DNA of 64,000 bases, taken from positions 372,001-436,000 of the forward strand of contig NZ_CP155079.2 of assembly GCF_039634365.2 (NCBI RefSeq), in the 5' to 3' direction. This document shows, piece by piece, positions 28,731 through 37,979 of the stretch (positions are counted from its first letter, which is position 1; the number at the start of each line of letters is the position of its first letter). The position numbers were made by a program, and so were the translations under genes. The notes below the pieces were generated by a model that made no database searches, had not been told where the DNA came from, and worked only from the letters and a program-made list of their open reading frames with translations. The stretch comes from Mucilaginibacter sp. PAMB04168 (lineage in GTDB: Bacteria > Bacteroidota > Bacteroidia > Sphingobacteriales > Sphingobacteriaceae).

Positions 28731-28813
28731 CATTTCGAACGATAGTGAGAAATCTTTATTAAGCGATAAGCTTAACCAATTTGAAAAGATCTCTCACTAA
28801 CGTTGGGGATGAC
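28731..28813. repeat. Palindromic REP/MITE-like interspersed element between thrB and thrC
   Basis: Two arms of about 27-30 nt form an imperfect inverted repeat: the left arm (28731-28757) contains TCGAACGATAGTGAGAAATC and the right arm (28784-28813) contains AGATCTCTCACTAACGTTGG and ends GGGATGAC. The arms are joined by about 26 AT-rich bases. The sequence resembles the GTCATCCCGAACG...GTGAGGGATCTTT palindromes that I associate with multicopy interspersed elements in Bacteroidetes. The copy number in this genome cannot be seen here. Confidence 0.65.
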
Positions 28814-28822
28814 AATAAATAA

Positions 28823-28857
28823 ATCCGAAATCGAACATCCGAATTCCGAAATCAAAT
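28823..28857. repeat. Degenerate 7-nt tandem tract running into the thrC start
   Basis: Five 7-nt units (type ATCCGAA, two exact copies plus TTCCGAA and two looser copies) run up to and overlap the first two bases of the thrC start codon. The ribosome-binding region of thrC is therefore made of repeat sequence. Confidence 0.6.
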
Positions 28858-30160
28858 GAAACTCTATAGCACCAATAACACGTCAGCAGCGGTATCATTT
28901 AAAGACGCTGTTTTTAACAGCATGCCGCAGGATAAAGGCCTGTATATGCCGGTTGATATTTCACGCCTGCCTAACAGCTTTTTTGAGCAACTACCACGCT
29001 ATACCTTGCCGCAAATTGCTTTTGAAGTAGCCAGGCATATGCTTAACGGAGCGATTCCTGAGGATGATTTAAAAGCCTTGATTGAGGATGCCGTAAATTT
29101 TGATGCACCGGTTGTACAATTAGAAGAGAACGTTTATGTGCTGGAGCTTTTTCATGGCCCGTCATTGGCTTTTAAAGATTTTGGTGCCCGTTTTATGAGC
29201 CGGGTAATGAGCTATTTTTTACAACAGGGCGAAAAACAGCTTGATGTGTTGGTAGCTACCTCGGGTGATACAGGCGGAGCAGTTGCCCTTGGTTTTTTAG
29301 GGGTGCCAAACACACGGGTAACTATTTTGTACCCCAAAGGCAAGGTGAGCGATATACAAGAACTACAGTTAACTACCAATGGGCAAAATATACGCGCCCT
29401 GCAAATCGACGGAACTTTTGATGATTGCCAGGCGCTGGTTAAGCAAGCCTTTGTTGATGATGAGTTGAATAGTGCGTATCGGTTAACATCAGCCAACTCC
29501 ATTAACATTGCACGGCTTATACCACAAACCTTTTATTATTTCAACGCTTATGCACAACTGTTACGTGCCGGCAAAACAGAGGTGGCGTTTTGTGTGCCCA
29601 GCGGCAACTTTGGTAATATAGGCGCCGGCCTGCTAGCCTGGAAAATGGGCTTGCCCGTTAAACAGTTTATAGCCGCCACCAATGCCAACGATACGGTGCC
29701 TGCTTTCTTTAAAACTGGCGTTTATGCACCCAAACCATCGGTTCCCACCATCTCTAACGCTATGGATGTGGGTAACCCCAGCAATTGGGCTCGCATTGCC
29801 GATTTATTTAAGGAAGATGCCGAGGCACTGAAAACGCTGATGACCGGCTATAGTTATACCGACGAACAAACACGCGAGTCGATGCAGCAAGTATTTGACA
29901 AGTACGAGTACGTGGTTTGCCCGCATACAGCTATTGCCTGGCGCGCATTAACCGAGTGGCAGCAAGAACTTAAGAATGTGCCCGGCGTATTCCTTTCTAC
30001 TGCGCACCCCTGTAAATTTCCGGACGTTTTCCCACAAGAGATTGCGGCCAGGGTTGAGGTGCCGGCACAGGTAAAGGAGCTGGAAAGCAAAGCAAAGCAG
30101 GCAGTTAGTTTAGATAATAGTTTCAAATCCTTTAAAAGCTATCTGTTAAGCAATAAATAA
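28856..30160 (+). CDS. thrC: Threonine synthase
   Basis: This 434-residue PLP enzyme converts O-phosphohomoserine to threonine. It starts with the family's MKLYSTNNTSAAVSFKDAVF region. The PLP lysine lies in HGPSLAFKDFGARF (about residue 105), the phosphate-binding loop in ATSGDTGGAVA, and the SANSINIARLIPQ segment is diagnostic. It is third in the thr operon but separated from thrB by 189 bp of repeat elements, so either the operon has been invaded by repeats or thrC has an added promoter. Confidence 0.97.
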   Translation: MKLYSTNNTSAAVSFKDAVFNSMPQDKGLYMPVDISRLPNSFFEQLPRYTLPQIAFEVARHMLNGAIPEDDLKALIEDAVNFDAPVVQLEENVYVLELFHGPSLAFKDFGARFMSRVMSYFLQQGEKQLDVLVATSGDTGGAVALGFLGVPNTRVTILYPKGKVSDIQELQLTTNGQNIRALQIDGTFDDCQALVKQAFVDDELNSAYRLTSANSINIARLIPQTFYYFNAYAQLLRAGKTEVAFCVPSGNFGNIGAGLLAWKMGLPVKQFIAATNANDTVPAFFKTGVYAPKPSVPTISNAMDVGNPSNWARIADLFKEDAEALKTLMTGYSYTDEQTRESMQQVFDKYEYVVCPHTAIAWRALTEWQQELKNVPGVFLSTAHPCKFPDVFPQEIAARVEVPAQVKELESKAKQAVSLDNSFKSFKSYLLSNK

Positions 30161-30217
30161 GGTGGCTTATGCGTCATGCTATAGTGTCTTGCCTATGCGA
30201 ATAGACTATCTTATTAC

Positions 30218-30823
30218 ATGATTAACACAATAATTTTCGACCTGGGTGCCGTACTTATCGACTGGAACCCTAACCACCTTTACAACAAGCTAATTGCCAA
30301 CGAGGAAGAGCGGAAACATTTCCTGACCCATATCTGCTCGCCCGACTGGAATGAGGAACAGGATGCCGGCCGTTCATTAGCCGAAGGCACAGCTATATTA
30401 GTGCAGCAGTTTCCGGAGCATGAGGAGAATATACGTGCATTTTACGGCCGTTGGGAAGAAATGCTGGGTGGACCTATAGCAGGCACGGTGGAAATATTTA
30501 AACAGTTGAAAGGCAGCGGCAGGTACAAGCTGTATGCACTAACTAACTGGTCGGCCGAAACATTTGAGATCGCCTTGCAGCATTACGATTTTCTGAACTG
30601 GTTTGACGGAATAGTGGTATCGGGCATTGAAAAGATCCGCAAGCCTAACCCCGATTTTTACTACACACTGCTTAACCGCTACCATGTAAAAGTTGAAGAA
30701 GCGTTATTTATAGACGACAACCTGCGCAATGTAAAAGCCGCTGAAGAGTTAGGTATTAAAAGCCTGCATTTTCAGAATGCTGCACAGCTGGAAGGTTGGT
30801 TTAAAGAGCAGGCATTACTTTAA
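30218..30823 (+). CDS. HAD-superfamily hydrolase
   Basis: This 201-residue protein has the HAD subfamily IA layout: motif I IIFDLGAVLIDW (about residue 5, nucleophile Asp8), a helical cap (about 15-85), motif II ALTNWS, motif III lysine in IRKPNPDFY and motif IV FIDDN. In motif I the usual second Asp is replaced by Gly, as in the YihX-like sugar-phosphatase group. The substrate is unknown, probably a small phosphorylated metabolite. It follows thrC by 57 bp on the same strand and its stop overlaps the stop of the converging gene by 4 bp. Confidence 0.88.
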   Translation: MINTIIFDLGAVLIDWNPNHLYNKLIANEEERKHFLTHICSPDWNEEQDAGRSLAEGTAILVQQFPEHEENIRAFYGRWEEMLGGPIAGTVEIFKQLKGSGRYKLYALTNWSAETFEIALQHYDFLNWFDGIVVSGIEKIRKPNPDFYYTLLNRYHVKVEEALFIDDNLRNVKAAEELGIKSLHFQNAAQLEGWFKEQALL

Positions 30824-32052
30824 TTGATTTTGCTAAAATGATAATAAACGCCTAAGCCGTACATTTCGTGACTAATTGAAATTGTATTATAACGTTCAAA
30901 CGCAACTGGTGGTGTATAGCGGGCAAAAACGTCCCACTTCTTTGTAATAGTTACGCCGGTTTGGAGGGGGAAGTTAATCCAAAGCTTTTCTAAGTCATAG
31001 TAATTTGGATAAACAGTTTCGGCGAAACTCAACTGATTATTATTGTAAATCGAAAAATTGAAACTGACACCAACACCAAAAAAAACTTTAAAACCTTCTT
31101 TATTATAAATATTGCAGAATACTCCGGGCGTTAAACTTGCGGTATACTGCTCAAACTTATACTGCTGTTGCTGTGATGTGGCCAGATAAGCCGTCGGCAC
31201 TGCGTTAGTTACATTGGCACGCGTAGTCCAGACTGAAAGCTCCGCTCTAAAGAACATTTTCTGGGTGTTTATATTGGTAAAGAAGTCTAGTCCGGCACTC
31301 AGACCTGGCATAAAATCTGTCGAAGAAGTGCCGTTAAAAGGTGTTGTGCCGCTAAAAACAGTTTTAGCTTGCCCCAATATCACACCTGCATAAAAGCGGG
31401 TATTTGATGTGCCTGTTTTACTATTGTCCTGATTGATTTTCTTTATTATAGACGTTATATTTGATACAGAAAACCGGCTATATTCTATCTGGCTTATTAA
31501 GCTACGATCTGTACTGTTGTAACGTTCAGCAAGCCGAAGCAAAGATTCCTGAAAAAGGTTAACCACCATAAGCTTATTATCATTTCTATAGTATTGATAA
31601 AACTTCAGTTCCATCGGCTGCCTGCCATTTTCCAATATAAACAAGCGCTGTTTCAGGTTATCTGTTTGTTCTAGTAAGCTTACTTGCCTGCCTTGGTACG
31701 CAAACTTTAGAAATATGGTGTCTGGTGTAGTTGTGGTGTCAAGGCTTGGCGAAACATCAGGAAAAACGTTTTTGTCCATGCTTATTCGGCCACTATAGGC
31801 TAGGTATTTTTCTAAACCGGCAATTTCAAAACTTTGAATACTGTTAGGGTAAAATCTCTGGGCCTTTTGTGATAAATCGGTTTTAAACTCACAATACTCA
31901 GGACTGCTACTCCACTCACGATAATTTATAAGGCCTTTCAGCGTATCGCCTTTTGATTGAATGACAATTCCTGGTTTGTAGTTGGATTGCGCGTGACCTA
32001 TACCCGCAAACAGAAAAATAAGAATAAAAAGCGTTAAGCTAATTTGCTTCAT
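30820..32052 (-). CDS. Secreted protein with outer-membrane beta-barrel-like C-terminus
   Basis: This 410-residue protein has a signal peptide (ending GIGHAQS). The N-terminal half (about 25-190) has KPGIVIQSKGDTLKGLINYREW, which I link to Bacteroidetes proteins annotated only as hypothetical. The C-terminal half (about 200-410) alternates hydrophobic and polar residues with FYAGVILGQAK, SAGLDFF and a final aromatic GLGVYYHFSKIN, like an eight-strand outer-membrane barrel. Function is unknown. It stands alone between converging and tandem neighbours. Confidence 0.7.
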   Translation of the reverse strand: MKQISLTLFILIFLFAGIGHAQSNYKPGIVIQSKGDTLKGLINYREWSSSPEYCEFKTDLSQKAQRFYPNSIQSFEIAGLEKYLAYSGRISMDKNVFPDVSPSLDTTTTPDTIFLKFAYQGRQVSLLEQTDNLKQRLFILENGRQPMELKFYQYYRNDNKLMVVNLFQESLLRLAERYNSTDRSLISQIEYSRFSVSNITSIIKKINQDNSKTGTSNTRFYAGVILGQAKTVFSGTTPFNGTSSTDFMPGLSAGLDFFTNINTQKMFFRAELSVWTTRANVTNAVPTAYLATSQQQQYKFEQYTASLTPGVFCNIYNKEGFKVFFGVGVSFNFSIYNNNQLSFAETVYPNYYDLEKLWINFPLQTGVTITKKWDVFARYTPPVAFERYNTISISHEMYGLGVYYHFSKIN

Positions 32053-32110
32053 GAAAAGTTTCAGATTGAAGGCATAAATATAATTAAATACTTACGCCTT
32101 CATGTAAACC

Positions 32111-33067
32111 TTAAAAAATCTCTCTGGCAATGCGCTTGGTGGGTTCAGGGTTGCCCATGGTGTAAAAATGCAATACCGGTACACCAAATTCAACCAGTTC
32201 CTTACATTGGTTAATCATCCACTCTATGCCTACTTCTTTCACATCTTTGTCATTCTTGCAGGCATGTACGGCATCGCTCAAATCTTCAGGAATATCGATA
32301 TGGAATATTTTGGGCAGGTTAATTAATTGCTTGGCTGTAGTTATGGGTTTTAAACCGGGTATAATAGGCACATTGATGCCATTTTCACGACATAGCTTAA
32401 CAAACTCCTTGTATTTGTTCACATCAAAAAACATTTGCGTCACTATGAAATCAGCGCCTCCCTCAATCTTCTTTTTCAAGTACTTGAAGTCTGTTTTTAG
32501 GTTGGGCGATTCAAAGTGCTTTTCAGGGTATGCTGCTACTCCTATGCAAAAATCTGTTTTGTAAGAGGTGTCCTGGTACTCGTGCAAGTATATACCGTTG
32601 TTCATATTGGTTACTTGTTCCAATAAATCGGTAGCATAACAGTGGCCACCAGGAGTAGGTATAAACCCTGGATCGGTTTTGCGGGCGTCGCCGCGTAGTA
32701 CCAGTACATTATCGATGCCTAAAAATTGCAGGTCGATCAATGCATATTCAGTTTCTTCTTTGGTAAAACCACCGCAAATAAGGTGTGGAACAGTATCAAC
32801 CCCATATTTGTGCTTAATGGCCGCACACACGGCTACAGTACCCGGGCGTTTGCGGTAGGTAGCTTTTTGTATATTACCATCGGGCGTTTCCTTATAAAAC
32901 AAATCTTCGCGTGATGAGGTAACATCAATAAACGGAGGCTTAAACTCCATTAGCGGATCTATTGCTTTATATATACCATCCATACTTTGCCCTTTAATAG
33001 GCGGTAGAAGCTCGAAAGAAAAAAGTGTTTTGCCGTTGGCGTTTTGGATGTGCTCCGTTATTTTCAT
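32111..33067 (-). CDS. metF: Methylenetetrahydrofolate reductase
   Basis: This 318-residue TIM-barrel flavoenzyme reduces 5,10-methylene-THF to 5-methyl-THF, the methyl donor for the methionine synthase encoded just upstream. Typical segments are FSFELLPP near the start, the VPHLICGG strand, VLRGDAR (the FAD/folate loop), FIVTQMFFDV and PIIPGLKPI. It lies 61 bp after metH on the same strand, so both are probably under the SAM-I riboswitch. Confidence 0.96.
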   Translation of the reverse strand: MKITEHIQNANGKTLFSFELLPPIKGQSMDGIYKAIDPLMEFKPPFIDVTSSREDLFYKETPDGNIQKATYRKRPGTVAVCAAIKHKYGVDTVPHLICGGFTKEETEYALIDLQFLGIDNVLVLRGDARKTDPGFIPTPGGHCYATDLLEQVTNMNNGIYLHEYQDTSYKTDFCIGVAAYPEKHFESPNLKTDFKYLKKKIEGGADFIVTQMFFDVNKYKEFVKLCRENGINVPIIPGLKPITTAKQLINLPKIFHIDIPEDLSDAVHACKNDKDVKEVGIEWMINQCKELVEFGVPVLHFYTMGNPEPTKRIAREIF

Positions 33068-33128
33068 GTTATAAATGCACTGTTTGTGCTACCAGTTTTT
33101 GTAAATATTTTTCTGCAGATAGAATTTC

Positions 33129-36100
33129 TTAATAATTCAAATTCGGTCCCAGCCACCTTTCTATCGTTTCTACCGACATGCTCTTGCGCTTGGCATAGTC
33201 TTCAACCTGGTCTTTGCCTATCTTACCTAAACCAAAATATTTCGACTCGGGGTGAGAAAAGTAAAAGCCGCTTACCGAGGCGGTGGGTAACATTGCCATA
33301 CTTTCGGTAAGGTGCATATGGGCATTATCTTCAGCTTTCAGCAAATCAAAGAGGGTTACTTTTTCAGTATGCTCCGGGCAGGCAGGGTAACCTGGTGCCG
33401 GACGTATACCCTGGTATTGTTCTTTTATAAGCTGCTCAGTATCCAGTTGCTCGTCTTTGGCATAGCCCCAATACTCGCGGCGTACAAGTTCGTGCATTTT
33501 TTCAGCAAAGGCTTCGGCCAGGCGGTCGGCGATGGCTTTGGCCATAATGCTGTTATAATCATCATGGTCGGCCTCGTATTTAGCTACCAGTTCATCGCAG
33601 CCAATACCTGTGGTTACGGCAAAGCCGCCAAAGTAGTCGGGCACGCCGCTTTCTTTAGGTGCTATAAAATCGGCCAGGGCATAGTATGGTTCGCCTTTAA
33701 CCTTTTCGCCTTGCTGGCGCAGGGTGTGTATGCGGGTTAGCAATTGTGTACGGCTTTCATCACTGTACAGCTCAATGTCATCGCCTACGCTGTTGGCCGG
33801 CCAGAAACCGATTACGCCGTTGGCTTGCAGCAAGTTTCCATTAATGACTTTCTGCAGCATCTCCTGCGCATCGTCAAAAAGCTTTTTAGCTTCGATGCCC
33901 ACGTTCTTATCGTTAAATATTTTCGGATAGCTACCGCGCAGTTCCCAGGTATGGAAGAACGGCGTCCAATCTATATAAGGAACCAGTTCTTTTAGCGGAT
34001 ATGCTTGAAATACCTTGGTGCCTGTAAAAGACGGTGCCGGAGCTACTGAGCCATCCAGATCCAGCTGAAACTTATTGGCCCGTGCTTCTTCTAAAGTGAG
34101 GAAGCGTTTGTCGTTCCGTTTGTTCAGGTGTGCTTCGCGGGCTTTGGCGTACTCGTCTTTAATGGTTTGTATGTACTCGTCGCGGTTCTCCTTACTCATC
34201 AAAGTGCTGCACACGGTTACACTGCGCGATGCATCCAGCACATGTATGGCAGGGCCCGAATAATGCGGCGCTACTTTAACTGCGGCATGAATACGAGAGG
34301 TGGTTGCCCCCCCAATAATTAATGGGATAGTAAACCCTTCGCGTTCCATTTCTTTGGCAAAGTGTACCATTTCATCAAGCGATGGCGTAATCAGACCACT
34401 AAGGCCAATAATATCTACGTTATGTTTTTTAGCTTCCTCTATAATTTTATTGGCGGGCACCATTACGCCCAGGTCAATGATCTCGAAGTTATTACAAGCC
34501 AGTACTACGCCTACAATGTTTTTACCAATGTCGTGCACATCGCCTTTAACGGTGGCCATAAGTACCTTGCCAGCATTGCTGCGCTGGTTGCCATCGGCGT
34601 TTTTCAGCTTTTCGGCTTCAATAAAGGGCAGCAGGTAAGCTACGGCCTTTTTCATTACCCGGGCCGATTTTACCACCTGTGGCAAAAACATTTTACCGGC
34701 GCCAAACAGGTCGCCTACAATGTTCATCCCGTCCATCAGGGGGCCTTCAATAACTTCCAGCGTGCGTTCGTATTGATGGCGTGCTTCTTCCACATCGACA
34801 TCAATATATTCCACAATACCTTTTACCAGTGCGTGCGAGAGTCGCTTTTGTACCGGTTCATTACGCCAGCTTTCATCACGTACAATTTCTTTGCCTTTGC
34901 TTTTTACCGTTTCGGCATATTCTACCAGGCGTTCAGTAGCATCCTCGCGGCGGTTGAGTAGTACATCCTCTACACGCTCTAAAAGAGGTTTAGGAATTTC
35001 CTCGTACACCTCGAGCATACCGGCATTTACAATGCCCATATCCATGCCAGCCTGTATAGCATGGTATAAAAAGGCCGAGTGCATAGCCTCGCGTACAACG
35101 TTATTACCGCGGAAAGAGAAAGATATATTACTCACACCACCGCTTACTTTGGCGTGTGGTAAATTTTCTTTTATCCAACGGGTGGCGTTAATAAAGTCAA
35201 CAGCATAATTATTATGCTCTTCCAAACCGGTGGCAACGGTAAGGATGTTAGGGTCGAAAATGATATCCTCCGGTGGAAAGCCAATTTCGTTCACCAGTAT
35301 ATCGTAAGATCGTTTACAAATTTCTATACGGCGTTCATAATTATCGGCCTGCCCTTGCTCATCAAACGCCATTACAACCGTAGCAGCACCGTAGTTCAGT
35401 ATCTTGCGCGCGTATTCTCTAAACTTGTCTTCACCTTCTTTTAGCGAAATTGAGTTTACAATACCCTTACCCTGCAAGCATTTTAAACCGGCTTCAATAA
35501 CCGACCATTTAGAGGAGTCGACCATGATGGGCAGCTTGGCAATATCAGGTTCGGAGGCCACCAAATTCAGAAATTTAACCATTACGGCTTCCGAATCAAT
35601 CATGCCCTCATCCATATTAATGTCAATCACCTGGGCACCACCTTCTACTTGCTGGCGGGCAACTGTGAGGGCTTCCTCATAGTTTTCGGCCAGTATAAGC
35701 TTTGAAAACTTGGGCGAACCGGTAATGTTGGTCCGCTCGCCTACGTTCACAAAGTTGGTTAGAGGCGTTAGGGTAACGGCTTCTAAACCACTGAGGCGCA
35801 TATAAGGCTCAAGCGTTGGTAGTTGCCGTGGCGAGTATTTAGCTGCCCGTTCGGCAATGCATTTAATGTGATCGGGCGTGGTGCCGCAACAGCCGCCTAC
35901 AATATTAACCAGGCTAGCTTGCATAAAGTCATCGACCTGGTGGGCGGTTTCATGCGGTTGTTCGTCATAAGCGCCAAACTCATTAGGCAAACCTGCATTT
36001 GGATAAGCTGAAATATATACATCGGCTTTGTTAGAGAGTTCTTCCAGATATGGTCGCATCTCTCTAGCCCCTAAAGCGCAGTTTAATCCCACCGATAGCA

Positions 36101-36803
36101 GGTTGGCATGGCGTATGGAGTTCCAGAAAGCCTCCACCGTTTGGCCCGATAGGGTGCGGCCCGAGGCATCGGTTATGGTACCCGAAATCATGATGGGCAG
36201 GTTCTTGCCCGATTCCTGTGCATAGCGCTGGGCGGCAAACAGGGCTGCCTTGGCATTCAGCGTGTCAAATATGGTTTCGATTAAGAGCAGGTCTGAGCCA
36301 CCGTCAACCAAGCCTCTAATCTGATCATAGTACGCTTCTGCAAGATCGTCAAAAGTAACGGCACGATAGCCCGGGTCGTTCACGTCGGGCGAAAGGGAAG
36401 CGGTGCGGTTGGTAGGGCCGACAGCGCCGGCTACAAAGCGCGGCTTGCCGGGCGTTTTAATAGTATAATCATCAGCCGCCTCGCGGGCTAAACGGGCACC
36501 TTCATAGCTTAGCTCGTAAGCCAGCTCTTCCATATGATAGTCGGCCAGTGATATACGCTGGGTACTAAATGTGTTGGTTTCAATAATATCGGCACCTGCA
36601 TCCAGGTACTCGCCATGTATAGCTTTAATTACGTCAGGGCGTGTAAGGTTCAGCAGGTCGTTATTGCCCTTTAAATCGGATGGATGATTTTTAAAACGCT
36701 CCCCGCGAAAATCCTCCTCCGTTAACTGATAGCGCTGTATCATGGTTCCCATGGCGCCGTCAATTACTAATATGCGTTTCTTTAACTCGTTTTTTATGTC
36801 CAT
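33129..36803 (-). CDS. metH: Cobalamin-dependent methionine synthase
   Basis: This is a full-length MetH of about 1224 residues. It has the homocysteine domain with zinc ligands ([13 protein letters not shown]), the pterin-binding domain ([12 protein letters not shown]), the cobalamin cap and B12-binding domain with [11 protein letters not shown] (base-off His) and the SAM-dependent reactivation domain ([15 protein letters not shown]). It transfers methyl from 5-methyl-THF to homocysteine. I start at the ATG at 36803 ([11 protein letters not shown]); the in-frame ATG at 36872 would add 23 residues encoded by a repeat tract. It lies behind a SAM-I riboswitch and ahead of metF. Confidence 0.97.
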   Translation of the reverse strand: MDIKNELKKRILVIDGAMGTMIQRYQLTEEDFRGERFKNHPSDLKGNNDLLNLTRPDVIKAIHGEYLDAGADIIETNTFSTQRISLADYHMEELAYELSYEGARLAREAADDYTIKTPGKPRFVAGAVGPTNRTASLSPDVNDPGYRAVTFDDLAEAYYDQIRGLVDGGSDLLLIETIFDTLNAKAALFAAQRYAQESGKNLPIMISGTITDASGRTLSGQTVEAFWNSIRHANLLSVGLNCALGAREMRPYLEELSNKADVYISAYPNAGLPNEFGAYDEQPHETAHQVDDFMQASLVNIVGGCCGTTPDHIKCIAERAAKYSPRQLPTLEPYMRLSGLEAVTLTPLTNFVNVGERTNITGSPKFSKLILAENYEEALTVARQQVEGGAQVIDINMDEGMIDSEAVMVKFLNLVASEPDIAKLPIMVDSSKWSVIEAGLKCLQGKGIVNSISLKEGEDKFREYARKILNYGAATVVMAFDEQGQADNYERRIEICKRSYDILVNEIGFPPEDIIFDPNILTVATGLEEHNNYAVDFINATRWIKENLPHAKVSGGVSNISFSFRGNNVVREAMHSAFLYHAIQAGMDMGIVNAGMLEVYEEIPKPLLERVEDVLLNRREDATERLVEYAETVKSKGKEIVRDESWRNEPVQKRLSHALVKGIVEYIDVDVEEARHQYERTLEVIEGPLMDGMNIVGDLFGAGKMFLPQVVKSARVMKKAVAYLLPFIEAEKLKNADGNQRSNAGKVLMATVKGDVHDIGKNIVGVVLACNNFEIIDLGVMVPANKIIEEAKKHNVDIIGLSGLITPSLDEMVHFAKEMEREGFTIPLIIGGATTSRIHAAVKVAPHYSGPAIHVLDASRSVTVCSTLMSKENRDEYIQTIKDEYAKAREAHLNKRNDKRFLTLEEARANKFQLDLDGSVAPAPSFTGTKVFQAYPLKELVPYIDWTPFFHTWELRGSYPKIFNDKNVGIEAKKLFDDAQEMLQKVINGNLLQANGVIGFWPANSVGDDIELYSDESRTQLLTRIHTLRQQGEKVKGEPYYALADFIAPKESGVPDYFGGFAVTTGIGCDELVAKYEADHDDYNSIMAKAIADRLAEAFAEKMHELVRREYWGYAKDEQLDTEQLIKEQYQGIRPAPGYPACPEHTEKVTLFDLLKAEDNAHMHLTESMAMLPTASVSGFYFSHPESKYFGLGKIGKDQVEDYAKRKSMSVETIERWLGPNLNY

Positions 36804-36812
36804 ATTTTGGAT

Positions 36813-36840
36813 ATGAGATGTGAGGCAAGAGATGTGAGAT
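36813..36840. repeat. Degenerate 7-nt tandem tract upstream of metH
   Basis: Four units of the type (A/G)TGAGAT (plus-strand reading: ATGAGAT first, GTGAGAT last) lie 9 bp before the metH start codon. They fill the place where a ribosome-binding region would be, as in the tract before thrC. Confidence 0.55.
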
Positions 36841-36913
36841 AAAGCGTAGGATTTACTTGCAAACGCATGCAAAATCCTGTCAGTTTCATATCTGATAGCT
36901 CAAATCTTATTAC

Positions 36914-36955
36914 ATGCTTATATCGAAAAGTCGGTGTATTGGATTTTGACTTTCG
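36914..36955 (-). promoter_or_regulatory. Likely expression platform of the SAM-I riboswitch
   Basis: Directly after P1, CGAAAGTC (36955-36948) can pair with GACTTTTCG (36932-36924), leaving one T bulged. The adjoining TATAAGCAT (36922-36914) is a perfect 9-bp complement of ATGCTTATA (37069-37061), which includes the 5' strand of P1. P1 and this alternative helix cannot both form. I cannot tell from sequence whether the output is termination or blocked translation; no strong T-run follows. Confidence 0.55.
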
Positions 36956-37067
36956 CTTATCCGTCTTAAAACCTTTTAGTGAATGGTTTTAAGTAGAATG
37001 TAGCACCTTGTAAGTACAGGTTGCTAAGACTTCGCAGGGTCCAGTCCCTCCATCTTTCTCTATAAGC
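36955..37067 (-). promoter_or_regulatory. SAM-I (S-box) riboswitch upstream of metH
   Basis: Read on the minus strand, the aptamer begins GCTTATAGAG and contains GATGGAGGGACTGG, then ACCCTGCGAA and TTAGCAACCTG, then AAGGTGCTACATTCTAC. These are the conserved strands of the SAM-I core, including the kink-turn, P2, the P3 strands and the GGTGCTA segment. A P4 hairpin (AAAACC...GGTTTT) follows and the P1 helix closes with ATAAGC (36960-36955) against GCTTAT (37067-37062). About 150 nt of leader separate it from metH. S-box RNAs switch sulfur-metabolism genes off when SAM is abundant. Confidence 0.92.
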
Positions 37068-37134
37068 ATTGCAAAGTTGCAAAATAGCGTTGTGAATTGC
37101 AAATGCCAGTTTTTAAGCAAAATAGCTTCCAAAC

Positions 37135-37165
37135 AACAAGAGCTGCCTTTTGGGCAGCTCTTGTT
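37135..37165 (-). terminator. Hairpin after the Bax-inhibitor-1 gene
   Basis: AACAAGAGCTGCC (37135-37147) pairs perfectly with GGCAGCTCTTGTT (37153-37165) over 13 bp with a 5-nt loop, 17 bp past the stop of the minus-strand gene. The downstream T-run on the minus strand is weak. Confidence 0.7.
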
Positions 37166-37181
37166 ATATAATTATTTAACG

Positions 37182-37907
37182 TTATCTGCGGCTGCCGAAT
37201 ATTCTTAATAAGGATAAGAACAGGTTGATGAAATCCATATACAGGGTTAAAGCACCCATAATGGCCATCTTTTTAGCATCAGCCATACCCAACTCCAAGC
37301 CGGCACCTATGCGTTTTAGCTTTTGCACATCATAAGCAGTTAAGCCCACAAACACCGCTACACCAATATAGCTAATGGCTTTGCTTAAACCCGGACTGGC
37401 CAGGAACATGTTTACAACAGAAGCGATGATCATACCTATTAAGCCCATAATCATTAATGAGCCAAATTTGGTTAGATCTTGATTGGTAGTATAACCGGCT
37501 ACCGCCATAATGCCAAAAACAGCAGAGGCCGTAATGAATACACCTAATACCGACGAAGATGTATAAACCAACAGCACAAAGCTAAGGCTGGTACCCATAA
37601 GGGCAGCAAAAACCACAAACAGCAGGGTAAGCACCGGTGCTGATATTTTGTTTAGCCCGAATGACATAATCATTACAAATATTAAAGGGGCAAACATAAT
37701 AATAGTACCTAAGCCGGTACGACGGCCAGTGTTTAAATCAACAAATTTGCTTAGCAGATTTGCATCAGTTGCAAACAGGTAGGCGCAAACTGCCGAAATA
37801 CCTAATGCCACAAACATCCACATAAACACATTGGCAATAAACCGGCGCGATGAGGCTTGGTCATCCAGCTGAATGACATCCTCGTATTGATAATTCGTAT
37901 TTTCCAT
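37182..37907 (-). CDS. Bax inhibitor-1/YccA family membrane protein
   Basis: This 241-residue protein has seven membrane helices and the BI-1 hallmarks: RRFIANVFMWMFVALGISAVCAY at the start, GTSLSFVLLVYTSSSVLGVF in the middle and YIGVAVFVGLTAYDVQKLKRIG toward the end, with acidic residues near the last helices. Bacterial members resemble YccA, which modulates the FtsH protease, and calcium-leak channels (BsYetJ). It is in tandem with the next upstream gene by 72 bp and followed by a strong hairpin. Confidence 0.93.
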   Translation of the reverse strand: MENTNYQYEDVIQLDDQASSRRFIANVFMWMFVALGISAVCAYLFATDANLLSKFVDLNTGRRTGLGTIIMFAPLIFVMIMSFGLNKISAPVLTLLFVVFAALMGTSLSFVLLVYTSSSVLGVFITASAVFGIMAVAGYTTNQDLTKFGSLMIMGLIGMIIASVVNMFLASPGLSKAISYIGVAVFVGLTAYDVQKLKRIGAGLELGMADAKKMAIMGALTLYMDFINLFLSLLRIFGSRR

Positions 37908-37979
37908 TTTCTTAATTAATCAGGTTAAAGGTATGATAATTTTTATTGTACTTATTAGACAGCCCAAAGGGCTTAAAGT

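Noticed and set aside
28823..28857. Possible CRISPR-like array at the thr operon repeats
   Set aside because: The units are only 7 nt with no spacers and no cas genes are present.
34362..34961. 199-codon plus-strand frame inside metH
   Set aside because: It is antisense to the conserved cobalamin-binding region and is explained by the codon bias of metH.
36804..36872. 23-residue N-terminal extension of metH
   Set aside because: It is encoded by the heptamer tract and adjoining leader; MetH homologues start close to the [11 protein letters not shown] segment.
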